A stretch of 64,000 nucleotides of DNA, from positions 1 to 64,000 of the forward strand of contig NZ_JBHUPT010000059.1 of the NCBI RefSeq assembly GCF_049056525.1. Direction: 5' to 3'. The stretch comes from Leisingera coralii (GTDB lineage: Bacteria > Pseudomonadota > Alphaproteobacteria > Rhodobacterales > Rhodobacteraceae). A program made the position numbers and the translations under genes. Below, piece by piece: positions 52,106 to 62,001 of this stretch. The notes under the pieces are model-generated. The model saw only the letters and a list, made by a program, of their open reading frames with translations, did no database searches and was not told where the DNA came from. Position 1 is the first letter of the stretch, and every line of letters begins with the position of its first letter.

Positions 52106-52902
52106 TCAGCGCACGGCCGGCTCGTCCTCGAACCAATCCGCCATCCAGCCCGCCCAGCCTTCGGGTACCGTATGGCCGCCGTCAAACAGCACCAGACTTA
52201 GCTCCGCACCCAGCCCGCAGTCCCAGCGGCGGCGCAGCAGCCCGTCTTCGCTCCACGCCCGGTCCGGCGCGTGGGAGGCGCAGCCATTGGCCTGCCGCCA
52301 CAGCTCCAGCCCGGCAAAGACATCGCCCTGCTCCCAGCGCGCCAGCCATGCACCTGCAGCAGCCGCACCGGCCCCTCGCAACGCTCCGGCAACGGGCGCC
52401 AGAAGGCGCCCGACAACGGCGCATAGGCGGCGAAGGCGCCGGGGTCGCGGCAAGCCAGGTAATGCACCATGAAGGCACCGGCTGAAAACCCGGCCAGGAC
52501 CGTCCGCGATCCGGACGTGCCAAACCGCGCCGAGGCATCTGCCAGTACCGAAGCAAAGAACGCGCCCTCATCCCGGCCTTCATCGAAGGGGCCGAAGCCC
52601 CAGTTCTGCGGGCCGGTGCCATCGCGTTTGCGCCCCTCCGGCGCGATCAGCGCATAGCCGCGCTGTGTCAGCCCCTGCACCAGCGTCGTGTTCTTCAGCA
52701 CCTGCGCGCCGCTGCCGCCGTAACCGTGCAGGAACATCACCACCGGCACCGGCGCCGCGGAGGCCTCCGGCAGCACGATGTGATAGCGGCCGCCCTCCAC
52801 GGCGCAGGCTACCGGCTCCGCGCCGCAGCCCGCTGCCGCCGCGCTGCCCCAGGCCGAAAACAGCGCCGCAGCCACGGCGCCCGCGGTCACACCTCTCATC
52901 AT
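52106..52902 (-). pseudogene. PHB depolymerase/feruloyl esterase-type hydrolase, frameshifted
   Basis: Two frames make one protein. From ATG 52902 come a signal peptide, the oxyanion segment VVMFLHGYGGSGAQVL and the nucleophile elbow GFSAGAFM, up to VRLLQVHGW near 52342. The remainder (WEQGDVFAGLELWRQANGC ... FDGGHTVPEGW) continues in another frame to 52106. At the junction the usual H-G-x-x-D-x-x-V-P segment with the catalytic Asp is missing, so a deletion of some 30-40 bases plus frameshift is likely. Ser and His remain. The 4-base overlap with the rhodanese gene suggests a former operon. Confidence 0.7.
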
Positions 52903-53372
52903 CCCGCCCATCGGGCCACCGGCAGGTTGCCCGCAATCCAGCCCGGACCTGCGGCGGAGCCCAGCATCCCTTCGGGCACGTCGATCACGTTGGTGAACCC
53001 CGCCTTTGCCAGCGCCAGGGTCATCCGCGCCGAGCGCACCCCGCGGGCGCAGATCAGCGCCACCGGCGCGGCCCGGTCCTGCCCCGCCACCGCCTGCAAG
53101 GCCGCAATGAAATCCTCGCGCCGCATGTCGATCTGATGGCTGCCCACCGGTACCCCCGAAGCGCGCCATTCCTGCGGCGTGCGAATGTCCACCAGGATGA
53201 TGCCGCCGTCGCGGGCCGCGGCAAAGGCCTCCGCTGCCGAGAGACGCGGCTGGCCGTGATCGGGCGGCTGCCTGCGGTGCCACCAGTAGCCAAAGCCGCC
53301 AGCCGCCGCCGCACCGCCCAGCAGCATCAGCCGCCGCGTCAGGGTTGCCGTGTCCGCCTGTGCTCCGGCCAT
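52899..53372 (-). CDS. rhodanese-domain protein with membrane anchor
   Basis: 157 residues from ATG 53372 (GGAGGCAAC upstream). One N-terminal helix (about 14-33; LMLLGGAAAAGGFGYWW) or Tat-like signal (TRRLMLLGG), then a rhodanese fold with DIRTPQEWRASGVPVGS and the active loop CARGVRSAR. Probably periplasmic. The C-terminal VIDVPEGMLGSAAGPGW is typical of single-domain sulfurtransferases. It precedes the broken esterase gene. Confidence 0.82.
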   Translation of the reverse strand: MAGAQADTATLTRRLMLLGGAAAAGGFGYWWHRRQPPDHGQPRLSAAEAFAAARDGGIILVDIRTPQEWRASGVPVGSHQIDMRREDFIAALQAVAGQDRAAPVALICARGVRSARMTLALAKAGFTNVIDVPEGMLGSAAGPGWIAGNLPVARWAG

Positions 53373-53653
53373 GTTGCCTCCGCATCTCCGCTTGCCGCTG
53401 CTGGACCGTGATCCTGCCCCCAGATCTAGCAGCTTGGCGGCCGCCAATCACCAGAAATGGAGGGTTTCGGTCAGTCAAGTTCTTGTTATTGCGCGCGCAT
53501 CGCCCAAATATAGGCGCAATAATTGTACCAATTCCGCCCCGGGGCTGCGGCATTCTTACCGCAACCGGGGCGGCGGGGGTGGTTCTGGGCTGAAAAATTG
53601 CTTAGCACTGGACCAAAAAATAACGACGCGCCAACCCGACAGGAGACCTGCAC

Positions 53654-56515
53654 GTGTCCCTTTTCCTGATTGCGGCCCTGCCCTTTCTCGGAGCCGTCTT
53701 CCCAGCGCTTTTGATCCGCGCCGGACGCAATGCCGCAGCTTCGGCCGCCGGGCTGACCACATTCCTCGCCTTCACCGGGCTGATGCTTCATATTCCCGCC
53801 ATCTTCCGCGGCGAGACGGTCTTTGCCGCGGTCGACTGGCTGCCTGCCCTGGGGCTGAACGCCCATTTCTTCCTCGACGGGCTGGGCTTCCTGTTTGCGG
53901 CGATGATCCTGGGCATCGGCCTGCTGATCATTCTTTACGCCCGGTTCTATCTCTCGCGCGAAGATCCGATGGGCCAGTTCTACAGCTATCTGCTGCTGTT
54001 CCAGGGCGCGATGGTTGGTATCGTTCTGTCCGACAACATCCTGCTTTTGCTGGTATTCTGGGAACTCACCTCGCTCAGCTCGTTCCTGCTGATCGGCTAT
54101 TGGAAGCACCTGCCCGAAGGCCGCCAGGGTGCCCGCATGGCGCTGGCCGTGACCGGTTCCGGCGGCTTGGCGATGATCGCCGGGATGCTGATCCTGGGCC
54201 ATATCGCGGGGTCCTATGACCTCAGCGTGATCCTGCAGAACAAGGAGGCAATCCAGGCCTCGCCTCTGTATCTGCCCGCGCTGATCCTGATCCTGCTGGG
54301 CGCCTTCACCAAGTCGGCGCAGTTCCCCTTCCACTTCTGGCTGCCGCACGCGATGGCGGCGCCGACGCCGGTGTCGGCCTATCTGCACTCCGCCACCATG
54401 GTGAAGGCCGGCCTGTTCCTGATGGCGCGGCTGTGGCCGGTTCTGGCCGGCACGCCGGAATGGTTCTACATCGTCGCCACCACCGGCCTAGTGACCATGC
54501 TGGTCGGCGCGGTGATTGCGCTGTTCAAGGATGACCTCAAGGCGCTGCTGGCGTTTTCCACCGTCAGCCACCTGGGCCTGATCACCATGCTCCTGGGCTT
54601 CGGCACCAAATTCGCCGCGGTGGCGGCGGTCTTTCACATCATCAACCACGCGACCTTCAAGGCGGCGCTGTTCATGTCCGCAGGCATTGTCGACCATGAG
54701 GCCGGCACCCGCGACATCAAGCGGCTGGGAGGCCTGCGGCACCTGATGCCCGTCACCTTCACCATCGCCGCGGTGGCAGCACTGTCGATGGCCGGCATCC
54801 CGCCCCTGAACGGCTTCCTGTCCAAGGAGATGATGCTTGAGGAAGCCTCGCACACCATCTGGAACGGCTCGCACCTGATCGTGCCCGCGCTGGTCACGGC
54901 CGCCGCGGTGTTCTCGGCGGCCTATTCCTTCCGCTTCATCGCCCATGTCTTCCTCGGCCCCAAGCGCGAGGATTACCCCGGCCACCCGCATGACCCCAAC
55001 ACCGGCATGTGGATCGGCCCCGCCTTCCTGGTGGTGCTGGTGGTGGTGATCGGCTTTGCCTCGGCCAGGATCGCAGGCCCGATGGTGGCCACCGCCGCCA
55101 GCGCGGTGATCGGCGGCGAGAAGCTGCCCTATTACTCGCTCAAACTATGGCACGGGCTGACCCCGGCGCTGTACATGTCAGTGTTTGCCACCATCGGCGG
55201 CCTGATCCTGCTGGCGCTGCACAAACCGCTGGCACGCGCCTGGGACGCCGCCCCGCGGCCCGAGGCCAAGGTGATTTTCGAAGGGCTGGTCGATGCCTTC
55301 ACCCGTTTCAGCCAGATGGTCACCGGCGGGCTGCACAACGGCGCCCTAACCCGCTACTCCGCGGTGATGGTCACTTTTACCGTGGTGATTGCCTTCCTGG
55401 CCTATCAGGACGGCACCCTGGGCGCACCGACGCGGGCGCTGCAGGAGCCCGGCCTGCTGCCGGTGACCGGCTGGTTCGCCTTGGTGGTGGCAACGCTGTT
55501 CATCGTCTTGAAGCACCGCAACCGCCTGCTGTCGCTGGTGCTGATCGGTGTGGTGGGCCTGGTGGTCTCGATGGCGTTCAACTACCTCTCGGCGCCGGAC
55601 CTGGCGCTGACCCAGATCTCGGTCGAGGTGGTGACCATCATCCTGATGCTGCTGGCGCTGAACTTCATGCCCAAGGAAACCCCGGTCGAAACCCCGGTCC
55701 TCACCCGTGTGCGCGACGGCGCCATTTCGGTGGTCGCGGGCCTGGGGGCGGGCGGCCTGATCTATGCGCTGCTGATGCGTGACTTTGCCTTCCCGACAAT
55801 CTCGGATTTCCACCTCGCCAATTCCTACAAGGGCGGCGGCGGCACCAATGTGGTGAACGTGATCCTGGTCGACTTCCGCGGCTATGACACCTTTGGCGAG
55901 ATCATCGTGCTGGGGATCGCCGCGATGGTGATCTTTGCCCTGACCGAGGCGGTGCTGGGCTCCAAGGTCCGCGCCTATCTGCTGAACCGCGAGCCGGACC
56001 TGCCGCAGGCGGGCGACAGCCACCCGCTGATGATGGTGGTGGCCACCCGGGTGATGATGCCGCTGGCGCTGATGGTGGCGGCCTACATCTTCTTCCGCGG
56101 CCACAACCTGCCCGGCGGCGGCTTCATCGCGGGCCTGATCGCAGCGATCGCGATCATCATGCAGTACATGGCCTCGGGCTTCGCCTGGGCAACCGAGCGG
56201 CAGCGCTACCCCTATCACGCAATCATCGGCTCCGGCGTGCTGATCGCCGCCTCCACCGGCATGGGCGCCTGGTTCAACGGCATGCCGTTCCTGACCAGCG
56301 CCTTCGGCTATATCAATTGGGCCCCGCTGGAGGAGTTCGAATGGGCCACCGCGGCGCTGTTCGACCTCGGCGTCTTCCTGGCGGTGGTCGGCGCGGTGCT
56401 GCTGGCGCTGGAAAGCCTGTCGCGCTTTGCCTGGCAGCCGGGGATCAGCTCCGAGCACGCGATGGACATCAACCCGGCCCGCGAGGAAGCGGCCAAGACC
56501 GGGACGGAGGGATAA
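53654..56515 (+). CDS. Mrp/Pha antiporter subunit A fused to subunit B
   Basis: 953 residues from GTG 53654 (AGGAGACC upstream). Residues 1 to about 780 are MrpA with the Nqo12-like antiporter domain (FWELTSLSSFLLIGYW, KSAQFPFHFWLPHAMAAPTPVSAYLHS) and MrpA tail; about 790-935 is MrpB (RVMMPLALMVAAYIFFRGHN, LPGGGFIAGLIAA). The complex exchanges Na+ or K+ for protons in salt and pH homeostasis. First of six genes. The fused A-B arrangement is the PhaA type of alphaproteobacteria. Confidence 0.92.
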   Translation: MSLFLIAALPFLGAVFPALLIRAGRNAAASAAGLTTFLAFTGLMLHIPAIFRGETVFAAVDWLPALGLNAHFFLDGLGFLFAAMILGIGLLIILYARFYLSREDPMGQFYSYLLLFQGAMVGIVLSDNILLLLVFWELTSLSSFLLIGYWKHLPEGRQGARMALAVTGSGGLAMIAGMLILGHIAGSYDLSVILQNKEAIQASPLYLPALILILLGAFTKSAQFPFHFWLPHAMAAPTPVSAYLHSATMVKAGLFLMARLWPVLAGTPEWFYIVATTGLVTMLVGAVIALFKDDLKALLAFSTVSHLGLITMLLGFGTKFAAVAAVFHIINHATFKAALFMSAGIVDHEAGTRDIKRLGGLRHLMPVTFTIAAVAALSMAGIPPLNGFLSKEMMLEEASHTIWNGSHLIVPALVTAAAVFSAAYSFRFIAHVFLGPKREDYPGHPHDPNTGMWIGPAFLVVLVVVIGFASARIAGPMVATAASAVIGGEKLPYYSLKLWHGLTPALYMSVFATIGGLILLALHKPLARAWDAAPRPEAKVIFEGLVDAFTRFSQMVTGGLHNGALTRYSAVMVTFTVVIAFLAYQDGTLGAPTRALQEPGLLPVTGWFALVVATLFIVLKHRNRLLSLVLIGVVGLVVSMAFNYLSAPDLALTQISVEVVTIILMLLALNFMPKETPVETPVLTRVRDGAISVVAGLGAGGLIYALLMRDFAFPTISDFHLANSYKGGGGTNVVNVILVDFRGYDTFGEIIVLGIAAMVIFALTEAVLGSKVRAYLLNREPDLPQAGDSHPLMMVVATRVMMPLALMVAAYIFFRGHNLPGGGFIAGLIAAIAIIMQYMASGFAWATERQRYPYHAIIGSGVLIAASTGMGAWFNGMPFLTSAFGYINWAPLEEFEWATAALFDLGVFLAVVGAVLLALESLSRFAWQPGISSEHAMDINPAREEAAKTGTEG

Positions 56516-56517
56516 GC

Positions 56518-56871
56518 ATGGAACTTCTCGTCGCCTCGGCCGTGGGCATCCTGACTGCGGCCGGCATCTATCTGATCCTGCGCCGCCGCAGCTTCCCGGT
56601 GATCCTGGGGCTGTCGCTGATCACCTATGCGGTGAACGTTTTCCTGTTTGCCTCCGGGCGGCTGATGACCGCCGCGCCGCCGATCCTCAACAAGTACGAG
56701 GAGGTGATCTATACCGATCCGCTGCCGCAGGCGCTGGTGCTGACCGCCATCGTGATCTCCTTCGGCATGACCGCGGTGGTGGTGATGATCGCGCTGGGGG
56801 CCTTCCTGTCGTCGCGCGATGACCGCACCGCCCTGCCCGCAGAGCCCGAAGGCGCAGGAGACGACGCATGA
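56518..56871 (+). CDS. Mrp/Pha antiporter subunit C
   Basis: 117 residues, three membrane helices, NuoK-like: LVASAVGILTAAGIYLILRR, VILGLSLITYAVNVFLF, and DPLPQALVLTAIVISFGMTA, the Mrp C signature. Starts two bases after the A-B fusion and overlaps subunit D by 4 bases. Confidence 0.93.
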   Translation: MELLVASAVGILTAAGIYLILRRRSFPVILGLSLITYAVNVFLFASGRLMTAAPPILNKYEEVIYTDPLPQALVLTAIVISFGMTAVVVMIALGAFLSSRDDRTALPAEPEGAGDDA

Positions 56872-58409
56872 CCGGCCACCTTCTGATCGCGCCGGTGGTG
56901 CTGCCGGCCCTTGTCGCGCCGTTCATCATCATGGTCCTGCGCCACCACCTGGACCTGCAGCGGATCTTCTCCGTCGCCAGCGCGGTGCTGCTGGCCGGCG
57001 TTGCCCTGGCCCTGGCCGCCCAGGCCGCCGACGGCACCGTCATGGTCTATGAGCTGGGCGACTGGCCCGCGCCCTTTGGCATCGTGCTAGTGCTGGACCG
57101 CCTGTCGGCGATGATGATCGTGCTGACCTCGCTCTTGGCGCTGCCGGTGCTGCTCTATGCCATCGGCTCCGGATGGGACACCCGCGGCAGCAACTTCCAC
57201 GCGCTGTACCAGTTCCAGCTGATGGGCATCATGGGCGCCTTCCTGACCGGCGACGCCTTCAACCTGTTCGTCTTCTTCGAGGTGCTGCTGATCGCCTCCT
57301 ATGGCCTCATGATCCACTCCGGCGGCACCCGCCGGTTCCAGGCCGGGGTGCAGTATGTGGTGTTCAACCTCCTGGGCTCCACCCTGTTCCTGTTCGCGCT
57401 TGGCACGCTCTATTCGGTGACCGGCACGCTGAACATGGCGGACCTCGCGGTGAAGGTCGCGCAGATCCCGGCCGAGGATACCGCCCTGTTGCGGGCCGGC
57501 GCGGTGATGCTGCTCCTGGTCTTTGCCATCAAGGCCGCACTGCTGCCGCTGCATTTCTGGCTGCCCTCGGCCTATGCCAATGCACCGATGCCGGTGGCGG
57601 CGCTGTTTGCCATCATGACCAAGGTCGGCGCCTATTCGATCCTGCGCATGTACACGCTGGTCTTCGGGCCTGAGGTCGAGGCAACCGCCGGGCTGACCGA
57701 AAGCTGGCTGCTGCCCGCGGCCCTGCTGACGCTGGTTGCCGGTGCGGTTGGTGTGCTCGGCTCCAACAAGATCGGCCGCCTGGCCGCCTTTGGCGCCATC
57801 GCCTCGATGGGCACGCTCTTGATCGCGATTTCGCTGTTCACCCAGACCGCCGCTGCCGCCGCGCTCTATTACCTGGTGCATTCCACCCTGGCCGCGGCGC
57901 TGCTGTTCCTGGTCGCCGACCTGGTGATGGAGCGCCAGGGCGGCTGGATCCTGCCGCAGCTGCCGATGCCGCAGACCGGGCTGATCTCGGCGCTGTTCTT
58001 TGCCGCTGCCATTGCGCTGGCCGGGATGCCGCCGCTGTCGGGCTTCCTGGGCAAGCTTCTGGTGCTGGACGCCACCCGCGGCTCCGAGCTCGCCACCTGG
58101 ATCTGGGCGGTGATCCTCACCGGCTCGCTGATCACCATCATCGGCATGGCCCGCGCAGGCTCGCTGCTGTTCTGGAAGGGCCACGGCCTGCCGCCGGAGA
58201 ACACAGATACCAGCGAGGAGCCGCCGCAAGAGGATCTGGCCGCCAGACCGGCGCAGCTGCCGTTTGTGGCCTGCTTCGGGCTGCTGGCGGGGCTGGTGGC
58301 GCTCACCGTCTTTGCGGGCCCCGCGACCCGCTATGCCGAGGCGACCGCGGCGCAGCTCTTTGCGCCGCAGGCCTATATCGGTACCGTGCTTGGGGAGGAG
58401 GCGAAATGA
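56868..58409 (+). CDS. Mrp/Pha antiporter subunit D
   Basis: 513 residues, NuoM/NuoN-like with about 14 helices. Key regions: DAFNLFVFFEVLLIASYGLM (Glu essential in proton transfer), IKAALLPLHFWLPSAYANAP and MPPLSGFLGKLLVL. Overlaps its neighbours by 4 bases on both sides. Acidic stretch NTDTSEEPPQED near residue 450 lies in a loop. Confidence 0.94.
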   Translation: MTGHLLIAPVVLPALVAPFIIMVLRHHLDLQRIFSVASAVLLAGVALALAAQAADGTVMVYELGDWPAPFGIVLVLDRLSAMMIVLTSLLALPVLLYAIGSGWDTRGSNFHALYQFQLMGIMGAFLTGDAFNLFVFFEVLLIASYGLMIHSGGTRRFQAGVQYVVFNLLGSTLFLFALGTLYSVTGTLNMADLAVKVAQIPAEDTALLRAGAVMLLLVFAIKAALLPLHFWLPSAYANAPMPVAALFAIMTKVGAYSILRMYTLVFGPEVEATAGLTESWLLPAALLTLVAGAVGVLGSNKIGRLAAFGAIASMGTLLIAISLFTQTAAAAALYYLVHSTLAAALLFLVADLVMERQGGWILPQLPMPQTGLISALFFAAAIALAGMPPLSGFLGKLLVLDATRGSELATWIWAVILTGSLITIIGMARAGSLLFWKGHGLPPENTDTSEEPPQEDLAARPAQLPFVACFGLLAGLVALTVFAGPATRYAEATAAQLFAPQAYIGTVLGEEAK

Positions 58410-58903
58410 AACTGCTCAGACGGCTGCTGCCGCACCCTTTGCTGACGCTCCTGCTGACCCTCACCTGGCTGCTGCTGGTCAATGGATGGTCGCTGAACTC
58501 GCTGCTCTTCGGCTTCATGCTGGGGGTGCTGATCCCGTTTTTCACCCAGCCCTACTGGCCCAACCGCCCGCAGCTCAGCAAACCGCTGAAGATCGCCGAG
58601 TACATCCTGATCGTGCTGATGGACATCATCCAGGCCAATATCATCGTGGCCCGCATCGTGCTGTTCAAACCCAACGCCGACCGCCGCCCCAACTGGATCA
58701 CCATCCCGCTGGACCTGAAAACGCCCGAGGCGATCACCGCCCTGGCCGGCACCATCACCATGACCCCGGGCACCCTGTCGGCGGATGTCTCGGACGAGGG
58801 CCACGCGCTGCTGGTGCACTGCCTGGACGCGCCCAACCCGGACGCGGTGCGCGACGAGATCAAACAGCGCTATGAGCGCCGGCTGATGGAGATCTTCGAA
58901 TGA
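58406..58903 (+). CDS. Mrp/Pha antiporter subunit E
   Basis: 165 residues. N-terminal membrane helices (LLTLLLTLTWLLLVNGWSLN), then the MrpE soluble part with PLDLKTPEAITALAGTITMT and PGTLSADVS, highly typical. Overlaps D and F by 4 bases. Confidence 0.94.
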   Translation: MKLLRRLLPHPLLTLLLTLTWLLLVNGWSLNSLLFGFMLGVLIPFFTQPYWPNRPQLSKPLKIAEYILIVLMDIIQANIIVARIVLFKPNADRRPNWITIPLDLKTPEAITALAGTITMTPGTLSADVSDEGHALLVHCLDAPNPDAVRDEIKQRYERRLMEIFE

Positions 58904-59169
58904 TCGAAAACGCTGCCTATTTCGCCTTTGCCTGTTTCGCCCTGGCGATGCTGATGAACCTGTGGAAGGTCGTCACTGCCCCGGACATCGCCGACCGCAT
59001 CCTGGCGCTCGATACCATGTTCATCAACGCCATCGCGCTGATGGTGCTTTATGGCATGGCGCTGGGGACCGAGATGTTCTTTGAGGCGGCGATGATCATC
59101 GCCATGCTCGGTTTTGTCTCCACCGTGGCCTATGCGCGCTTTATTCTGCGCGGCAACATCATCGAGTGA
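58900..59169 (+). CDS. Mrp/Pha antiporter subunit F
   Basis: 89 residues, three helices. Typical LWKVVTAPDIADRILALDTM (Asp in helix 2 needed for activity) and FVSTVAYARFILRGNIIE at the end. Overlaps subunit E by 4 bases. Confidence 0.93.
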   Translation: MIENAAYFAFACFALAMLMNLWKVVTAPDIADRILALDTMFINAIALMVLYGMALGTEMFFEAAMIIAMLGFVSTVAYARFILRGNIIE

Positions 59170-59178
59170 GGGGGAAAG

Positions 59179-59577
59179 ATGGCAAGCCTGTTTGAATTCC
59201 TTGTTGCCGCCTTCCTGGTTATCGCCGGGATCTTCGGCATCGTCGGCTCCTACGGGCTGATCAAGCTCGACGACCCAATGTCGCGCCTGCACGCGCCAAC
59301 CAAGGCCACCACCCTGGGCGTCGGCGGGGTGCTGCTGGCCTCGCTGCTGCACGCGGCGGTGTTCGAGGAGTATGTCTCGGTGCATGAGCTGATGATCACC
59401 CTGTTCCTGTTCCTGACCGCACCGATCACCGCGAATTTCATTGCCAAGGTGCACATCCACCGGCAAGAAACCCGCGAAACCATGCCCCCGGCGGGCGAGG
59501 ATGACCACTGGGCCACCCATGACACGCCGGAGGACGAGGAACAGAGAACCGCAGGCCGCCCGGACGCCGCGCAATAA
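59179..59577 (+). CDS. Mrp/Pha antiporter subunit G
   Basis: 132 residues, three helices. Typical FGIVGSYGLIKLDDPMSRLH, APTKATTLGVGG and LFLFLTAPITANFIAKVHIH. A charged Glu/Asp-rich tail follows. Last gene of the antiporter operon; selD begins 48 bases later. Confidence 0.93.
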   Translation: MASLFEFLVAAFLVIAGIFGIVGSYGLIKLDDPMSRLHAPTKATTLGVGGVLLASLLHAAVFEEYVSVHELMITLFLFLTAPITANFIAKVHIHRQETRETMPPAGEDDHWATHDTPEDEEQRTAGRPDAAQ

Positions 59578-59625
59578 GCGCAGCCGCACCGCCGGGGCCG
59601 GCCCGCCGCAGAGGCAGGACAGCAT

Positions 59626-61788
59626 ATGGAACCTTCGCGATTGCCGCTCACCCGCGATCTGGTACTGATCGGCGGCGGCCATACCCACGCGCTGGTGCTG
59701 CGCAAATGGGGCATGCGGCCGCTGCCCGGCGCCCGGCTGACGGTGATCAACCCGGGACCTTCTGCGCCCTATTCCGGCATGCTGCCCGGCTTCGTGGCCG
59801 GCCACTACGCGCGCGAGGAGCTGGACATCGACCTGGTGCGCCTGGCCCGGTTCGCCGGTGCCCGCGTGGTGCTGGGCAGCGCGGAACATATCGACACCGC
59901 GGCGCAGCTGGTGCATGTGCCGGGCCGCCCGCCGATTGCCTATGACGTGGCCTCGGTCGATATCGGCATCACCTCCGCCATGCCGGACCTGCCGGGCTTT
60001 GCAGACCACGGCATCCCGGCCAAGCCGCTGGGCCGTTTCGCCGCCCGGTGGGCCGCCTTCCGCGAGGGCAGCGGCCCCGCCCATGCCGCCGTGATCGGCG
60101 GCGGGGTTGCCGGTGTGGAGCTCATCCTCGCTATGGCCTATGCCCTGAAATCCCGCGGCCGCCTGGCCCAGGCCACTCTGATCGACAGCGACCAGGCCTT
60201 GCGCGCGATCGGAGAGACCGCCCGCCGCAAGCTCCTGCGCGCCCTGGTGGAACAAGGCGTCCGGCTGGAGGAGAACGCACCAGTCGAGCGGATCGAGGAC
60301 GGCTACATTGTCCTGCAGGACGGGCGCGAGGTGCTGTCGGATTTCACCACCGGCGCTGCCGGTGCCCGCCCCTACGGCTGGCTCGGGGACAGCGGTCTCG
60401 CACTGCAGCACGGCTTCATCCGGGTCGGTGAAACCCTGCAAAGCTCTGCCGCCAATGTCTTTGCCGCCGGCGACTGCGCCCATATGGACTTCGCCCCGCG
60501 CCCCAAGGCCGGCGTTTATGCGGTGCGCCAGGCCCCGGTGCTCTACCACAACCTGCGCGGTCTGCTGACCGGCGACCCGCTGCGCAAGTACCGCCCGCAG
60601 AAGGATTACCTGAAACTGATCTCCATGGGCGCCAGGGAAGCCCTAGGAGAGCGGTTCGGAACCACTCTGGCAGGTCCCTTGATGTGGAGCTGGAAGGACC
60701 GCATCGACCAGGCCTTCATGGAGAAATTCCGCGACCTGCCCGCGATGGAAGCGCCGCCTTTGCCCGCCGAACACACGCTGGGCATGGAGGAGGCGCTGGG
60801 GGACAAGCCCCTTTGCGGCGGCTGCGGCGCTAAGGTCGGCCGCGGCGCGCTGCTTGAGACGCTCACCGGGCTGAACAGCCATAGCCGCGAGGACATCACC
60901 CCGCTGCCCGGCGACGATGCCGCGCTGCTGACCACCGGCGGCATCAAGCAGGTGATCAGCACCGACCACCTGCGCAGCTTCACCAAAGATCCGGTGGTGA
61001 TGGCCCGCATCGCTGCCGTGCATGCCTTGGGGGACATCTGGGCGATGGGGGCCGAACCGCAAGCCGCAACCGCCAACTTGATCCTCCCGCGCATGTCGCC
61101 GGAACTGCAGAGCCGAACCCTGCAGGAAATCATGGCTGCCGCCACGGAGGTCATGCAGGCCGCCGGCGCCGCCATCATCGGCGGCCACACGTCGCTGGGG
61201 GATGAGCTGACCGTGGGCTTCACCGTCACAGGTCTCTGCCCCCGCCCGCCAATCACGCTCGCTGGCGCCAAACCAGGCGACACCCTCATCCTGACCAAGC
61301 CCATCGGTTCCGGCGTGCTGATGGCAGCCGAGATGGCAGGCGAGGCCAACGGAGAGTGGATCGCCGCCGCGCTCGAGCAGATGAGCCAGCCGCAGGGCGA
61401 CGCCGCCCGCATCCTGCAGGAGGCCCATGCAATGACCGATGTCACCGGCTTTGGCCTGCTTGGCCACCTGCTCGGCATCTGCGAGGCGTCCCGCGCAGGC
61501 GCGGAAGTCTTCACCGGCCAGGTCCCCCTGATGCAGGGCGCCGCCGAACTGGCCGAGCGGGGCATCCGCTCCTCGCTGCTGCCCGCCAACCAGGCCGCGC
61601 TGCCGGAACTGAAAACCTCCGGCTGGCAGGAGCTGCTGTTCGATCCGCAAACAGCGGGCGGGCTGCTGGCGGCTGTTGCCGCAGACCGGGCGAACAGCCT
61701 GCTGGAGCAGCTCCATGCGGCCGGGTACCCGGCCGCCATCATTGGCAAGGTGACATCGAACCCGGGGGCCATCACCCTGGGCAACTGA
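59626..61788 (+). CDS. selD: selenide, water dikinase fused to an FAD/NAD(P)-dependent oxidoreductase domain
   Basis: 720 residues. Residues about 8-370 form a pyridine-nucleotide-disulfide-type flavoprotein (LVLIGGGHTHALVL, AAVIGGGVAGVELILAMAYA, NVFAAGDCAHMD). From about 395 follows SelD, with the catalytic loop CGGCGAKVGRGAL (Cys, not selenocysteine), PGDDAALL, VISTDHLRSFTKDP, GGHTSLGDELTVGFTVTG and TDVTGFGLLGH. The kinase makes selenophosphate from selenide and ATP; the flavoprotein may generate or hold reduced selenium. SelU is the convergent neighbour. Confidence 0.94.
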   Translation: MEPSRLPLTRDLVLIGGGHTHALVLRKWGMRPLPGARLTVINPGPSAPYSGMLPGFVAGHYAREELDIDLVRLARFAGARVVLGSAEHIDTAAQLVHVPGRPPIAYDVASVDIGITSAMPDLPGFADHGIPAKPLGRFAARWAAFREGSGPAHAAVIGGGVAGVELILAMAYALKSRGRLAQATLIDSDQALRAIGETARRKLLRALVEQGVRLEENAPVERIEDGYIVLQDGREVLSDFTTGAAGARPYGWLGDSGLALQHGFIRVGETLQSSAANVFAAGDCAHMDFAPRPKAGVYAVRQAPVLYHNLRGLLTGDPLRKYRPQKDYLKLISMGAREALGERFGTTLAGPLMWSWKDRIDQAFMEKFRDLPAMEAPPLPAEHTLGMEEALGDKPLCGGCGAKVGRGALLETLTGLNSHSREDITPLPGDDAALLTTGGIKQVISTDHLRSFTKDPVVMARIAAVHALGDIWAMGAEPQAATANLILPRMSPELQSRTLQEIMAAATEVMQAAGAAIIGGHTSLGDELTVGFTVTGLCPRPPITLAGAKPGDTLILTKPIGSGVLMAAEMAGEANGEWIAAALEQMSQPQGDAARILQEAHAMTDVTGFGLLGHLLGICEASRAGAEVFTGQVPLMQGAAELAERGIRSSLLPANQAALPELKTSGWQELLFDPQTAGGLLAAVAADRANSLLEQLHAAGYPAAIIGKVTSNPGAITLGN

Positions 61789-61800
61789 CTGGATTGGCGG

Positions 61801-61820
61801 AAGAGGGGCCAGCCCCTCTT
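61801..61820 (+). terminator. hairpin after selD
   Basis: Arms AAGAGGGGC and GCCCCTCTT with a 2-base loop, 12 bases beyond the selD stop, followed by GGCCTAACGGCC, a second small palindrome. The remaining 61821-62001 sequence between convergent selD and selU has no gene. Confidence 0.6.
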
Positions 61821-62001
61821 GGCCTAACGGCCAATTCACCCCGGGGTATTTTTGTCCAGAAAGAAGCTGAAGCCCCTTCCCCTTTTCCAGGGTCCCGTAA
61901 AAAACGCCGGAGGCACGCTGCGCGCCAGCGCAGCGCCACGCCCAACGGGAGCGGCGCATCTGTGATGCTCCAGCGACGGGCGGGAGCCCCACGCTTCTGG
62001 C

